From Azorinus chamasolen (Eukaryota; Mollusca; Bivalvia; Cardiida; Solecurtidae): a stretch of DNA of 64,000 bases. Below the pieces are notes generated by a model. It saw nothing but the letters and a program-made list of their open reading frames with translations. It was not told where the DNA came from and ran no database searches. The stretch lies in assembly GCA_963576725.1 (NCBI GenBank), contig OY755236.1:72551311-72615310 (forward strand), in the 5' to 3' direction. Positions 60,926 through 64,000 of the stretch are shown one piece after another; the first letter of the stretch is position 1; every line of letters begins with the position of its first letter. The position numbers and the translations under genes were made by a program.

Positions 60926-61365
60926 GAGTTTTTTTTATTTATATGGCGAGAGGAATTCTTATTGATATTATTCGATACTGCTTCTTAATATTCAAAACTG
61001 CTACTTGTAACATAAGAGCCATATGATTTAAGTGTATGGTTATACTTTAATTGAATTCAATTATCAAACATGACTATCTAAAACGTAAGATATAAGTGTT
61101 ATTGTAAAAACATTCCAGACTCATGCTGTATGATTAATCAGGAATTAGCGCAACAGTATTGTATAAAAAAACTATGAGGAGCTTTCCGAATAATCTTTGC
61201 AAAACGTTTACTACTTTGAAAATAATTCAAGAAGACAAGTAAATGCAGTTATAAAAGGCTTGCGTTACGCCCTCGTGATGTATCGTCGAAATAAACACTT
61301 TGTGCACCACAGTCGGTAAAAACGTTTGCTAATGATGGTGAAAATCGCTTATACATGGACGATGA
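60926..61365. other. no recognisable feature
   Basis: A trace at 61150-61215 (GTATTGTATAAAAAAACTATGAGGAGCTTTCCG) resembles an F apex. No gene. Confidence 0.35.
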
Positions 61366-61558
61366 TACAGTAAAACCTCTCTTAACCGGAATTCCAGTAG
61401 AGAAGCATTGAGATACTATTAGGCAGGTGGCTGCGTAGTGCAGAATAAGTCATGAATGAGCTTTCTGCATGACTTTCACCATGCATTAAGCTGCCACCTG
61501 TCTCCAAGACCGATATTTATACCAAATGTAGCGTACGGTTTAGAGGGGGTTTACTGTA
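61366..61558. mobile_element. F-b hairpin MITE
   Basis: TACAGTAAAACCTCTCTTAA CCGGAATTCC to GTACGGTTTAGAGGGGGTTT ACTGTA. GGCAGGTGGCTGCGTAGTGC, TTTCACCATGCATTAAGCTG CC; left inner arm shortened. Confidence 0.87.
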
Positions 61559-61596
61559 TAGGCAAATCATATCGTCTAGACTACTTGAAGTGTGTA

Positions 61597-61802
61597 TACA
61601 GTAAAAAACCTCTAAACCGGATCTGTTTATAAAGAAGAATTTAGGTGATTTAAGGCAGGTGGCTACTTGATGCAGGGTGAGAGTAATACAGAAAGTCCAT
61701 CTGAAGCTTCTTCATGACTTTTATCCTGCATGAAGATGCCACATGGCTTAAAGACCGACATTAAAACTGATTTGAACATTTAGTTTAGAGGGATTTACGG
61801 TA
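61597..61802. mobile_element. F-b hairpin MITE
   Basis: TACAGTAAAAAACCTCTAAA CCGG to ATTTAGTTTAGAGGGATTTA CGGTA. GGCAGGTGGCTACTTGATGC AGGGTGAGAGTAATACAGAA AGTCC, apex worn. Confidence 0.85.
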
Positions 61803-62625
61803 TATCAAACCAACCCTTCCTTTTAGTATTCAACAGAAAAACATATATTTCACAGTCTTCACAGAGAATATCCTAATTGCCATTGTCAGTCTGAATTTAC
61901 TTGAATAATATTTAAGTGCACTCTGCTCTTCAGATATGCTGCTCACCTGTTTAAGACAAACATTTGCAAGATTTATCACACTTACATAACTATATCTGCT
62001 TCAATGATTTACCTGCCAATGAAAAATGAAAATATAACATACTGCAATGTCATAAACAACCCGACGAGATGGTAGACGGTTTGAAAAAACAATCGTCGGA
62101 GGATTTTGAATTGCGCGTCATCTTGGCAGTGTATGAAATTATTTTAACACATTAATAAATGTTTTAGAAATAAACTGGTTTAACATTCTTTTCAAAAGGT
62201 AAACAAGAAACATTTCTCTTTTTTTTAAAAAAAGGGTTATGGAAAATGATTTACACTCTAGAATACATTTGATCGTAAATAAAACATTCACTGTTAACAA
62301 TGTCCCGTTGTAACTTAACTTACATTAGTACAAAATAGAGCGTTCTTAATTTATAAACTCTTTGACCTTGATGTGTATAGCATATACAAATATTAATATG
62401 ATAAGATCGGTAACATTAATGAATTATAACGTCCATAATACATTTGATTGAACGTAATGATAGAACTTTCGTTTCTTATTTAAACCTATATTAAGATATT
62501 ACCACAAGACCTACATGGGAAGCTCAAGCCGAAAGCTGAACCTTCTATATGCAACGCAAGCTTTTACTGGGAAGCTCCATGGTGTGCTTTACGTTCCTGT
62601 GCTTTAATTTCCTGTCTTTGAACTG
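61803..62625. other. no recognisable feature
   Basis: Unique AT-rich sequence without MITE cores. Confidence 0.35.
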
Positions 62626-62875
62626 TTAACCCTTCTCTTGCTGAATTTCAAAATACATTTCTCCTTCTTTACCCATGCCCTGTTGTATAATTACATATAT
62701 CTTCACCGTGTACAAGTATTTCGCTGTGCAATCACTGCTGTTGAGTGCACTGGTTGCACAATCAAATTGTAAATAGTGCAGACCCTGATGAGACAGCTCC
62801 TGCAGGAGCTGTCTCATCTGGGTATTCACTCTTTACAGGTAGGTATATTGACGCGAATAGCAATCGAAGGGTTAA
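62626..62875 (+). mobile_element. B-family MITE, copy 8
   Basis: TTAACCCTTCTCTTGCTGAA to AGCAATCGAAGGGTTAA, 250 bp. Core AAATAGTGCAGACCCTGATG AGACAGCTCCTGCAGGAGCT GTCTCATCTGGGTATTCACT. Confidence 0.95.
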
Positions 62876-63070
62876 GTCTTACATCAATGAAGTCGCCGGA
62901 AAGCGACTCACAGGGCTTGCTGCAATGAGCGAATATGTGATTGCCTTTGCAAACAGTTTGTATCCAGATGAGACACGTAAGCACTTGGTATCTCGACAGG
63001 ATCTAAACTGTTTGACACGCTACTTACATTTCAAAGAAGAAGTTAAAGGAAAGCCCACACTCTGAAACGT
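62876..63070 (-). mobile_element. C-related MITE after B
   Basis: CTTTGCAAACAGTTTGTATC CAGATGAGACACGTAAGCAC TTGGTATCTCGACAGGATCT AAACTGTTTGACACGC. The left side (AAGTCGCCGGAAAGCGACTC, 62889) has its own short hairpin. Confidence 0.6.
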
Positions 63071-64000
63071 AAAGTACATATTTCTTTGAAGATGAAAATT
63101 ACTTGAGTCAATAGGCGCAAACGAAACATTATTGATATTAGAAGTGATAATGAAGTTAAGTCGTGCCACTTTTAGAGACAGTCGTCAAAAATATTAGCAA
63201 ATGTCCCAGAACATGACTACTGTCAAAAACCTTTATATTAGCAGTCTATAGAAATCGCTTATACAGTATAAAGAACAACATTTTCCTTCCGGATAAACGT
63301 ACTCTTTGTTGTTAAAATGTATCTTATATCTGTTGGTCTTGTATGTTGACAAATATACATTTGTACCATAATAAAACTTTATTGTGCATCTTTACATACT
63401 AATAAACTTTAAAAATAACCGTTAGCTAACCCTCAAACTAAAAAACAAAAAAACCCAAACACACAAAAAACAAACAAACAACCAATGCGGTGCACTGTCT
63501 GATCATCGGATAGTAAAATGATAGATTCTTTGTGTCAGGGTTTGTTATGTATTATTCGCAATGTGTCAATTGACAGTTCTGCCTCCTGTGCTCTTGACCT
63601 TCAAAATATATATTATAAAGATATGGATACGTTTAAAAACCTAATTGAAATGATAATGCACTGGTTTCATTTATGTCCTGAGAGGATGCCTAATTTAAGC
63701 GATGATATTCGTTTATTTGTGGTTTAGCATAGTCTTAGTACGAATTTAATAATCGCTTCCCACTCCCACAAAAGCAACTCCATAAAACCAAAGCAAAAAG
63801 AAAAGCGCACCAACCGAAGAACAACACACTACATGATAACAAAGCATAGCCACATCCAAACTCATTCTAATTATTCTTGATTGTTATTCATGCATGTAAT
63901 TACTTTTGGGTTTGTAATTCACGTTTAAGAAAACCATTAATTAATATGTTTTGTGAGGCAAGGAAAACATTTTAGCATACATTGATTCTCTTAGCAGATT
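63071..64000. other. no supported feature
   Basis: A-rich stretch at 63432-63484 (AAAACAAAAAAACCCAAACA). A 69-codon frame at 63518-63727 could be an exon but has no motif, no recognisable family and no clear splice context. Confidence 0.35.

Noticed and set aside
63518..63727. 69-codon frame near the right edge as an exon
   Set aside because: No family features, and no clear acceptor or donor; kept only as a note.

Overview
This is animal nuclear DNA: AT-rich and almost gene-free, with one clear intron-containing gene fragment and many short palindromic transposons. The repeats (a LINE tail with (TTCTG)n, a tRNA-derived SINE, dense hairpin MITEs, 160-bp minisatellites running into GACR runs) suggest a marine bivalve mollusc, possibly a heterodont clam. 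That placement is inference from general familiarity, not from a search.

The only gene I can support is the 3' end of a class A (rhodopsin-type) G-protein-coupled receptor on the + strand. One exon (43005-43208) encodes TM6 (CWLP), ECL3 and TM7 (NPIVY). A last exon (45316-45597) encodes helix 8, a Cys-rich palmitoylation-like site and the C-terminal tail. Exons for TM1-TM5 were not recognised in the 43 kb upstream.

Almost everything else is repeats. I use working letters. TTAA-flanked, piggyBac-like MITEs: A (~190-250 bp, TTAACCCTTT ends), B (~250 bp, TTAACCCTTCGCTTGCT ends, eight very similar copies), C (TTAACTCTTTCGCTGCC ends), C' and C2 (C-related cores with other ends), D (TTAACCCTT...AAGGGTTAA, GACCCAGATGAGAGGG core), E (TTAACCCATTCCCTCATA ends) and K. 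TA-flanked, mariner-like hairpin MITEs: F (CAGTAAAACC/CAGTAGAACC ends, several subfamilies). Others: G (AAACCCTATACTGTGACCAC hairpin), H (GGGTCCATGCTTATAAAAC ends), I (GGGCTCATATTCATAAAGC ends), J (TTCTTACAAAGATCGTACGAC ends), N (GTTGAACCCCGATATCTCG ends), L (GT-rich dispersed repeat) and M (an old ~150-bp dispersed repeat). Degraded retroelements are a LINE 3' end (3.5-4.7 kb), a minus-strand RT fragment with FADD (23.8-24.0 kb), a second LINE tail (60.3-60.9 kb), a Penelope-like GIY-YIG remnant (22.7-22.9 kb) and a tRNA-headed SINE (1.77-2.08 kb).

Layout: 0-5 kb SINE, minisatellite and LINE tail; 5-22 kb dense A/C/D/E/F MITEs; 22-24 kb Penelope, 42-bp tandem and RT fragment; 25-42 kb more MITEs plus 37-bp and 18-bp tandem arrays; 43-45.6 kb the receptor 3' end with MITE-filled intron; 46-64 kb MITEs, a five-unit array carrying RFX X-box and CCAAT-like motifs (52.1-52.7 kb), and a LINE tail.

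The most unusual features are (i) the same GCTCCTATAGGAGC-type hairpin apex in MITE families with unrelated ends and different target sites, (ii) trains of TTAA MITEs sharing a single TTAA, (iii) nested insertions with empty-site comparisons, and (iv) the X-box/Y-box tandem array. MITE boundaries ending in a clear TTAA or TA are read to the base; other boundaries are approximate.
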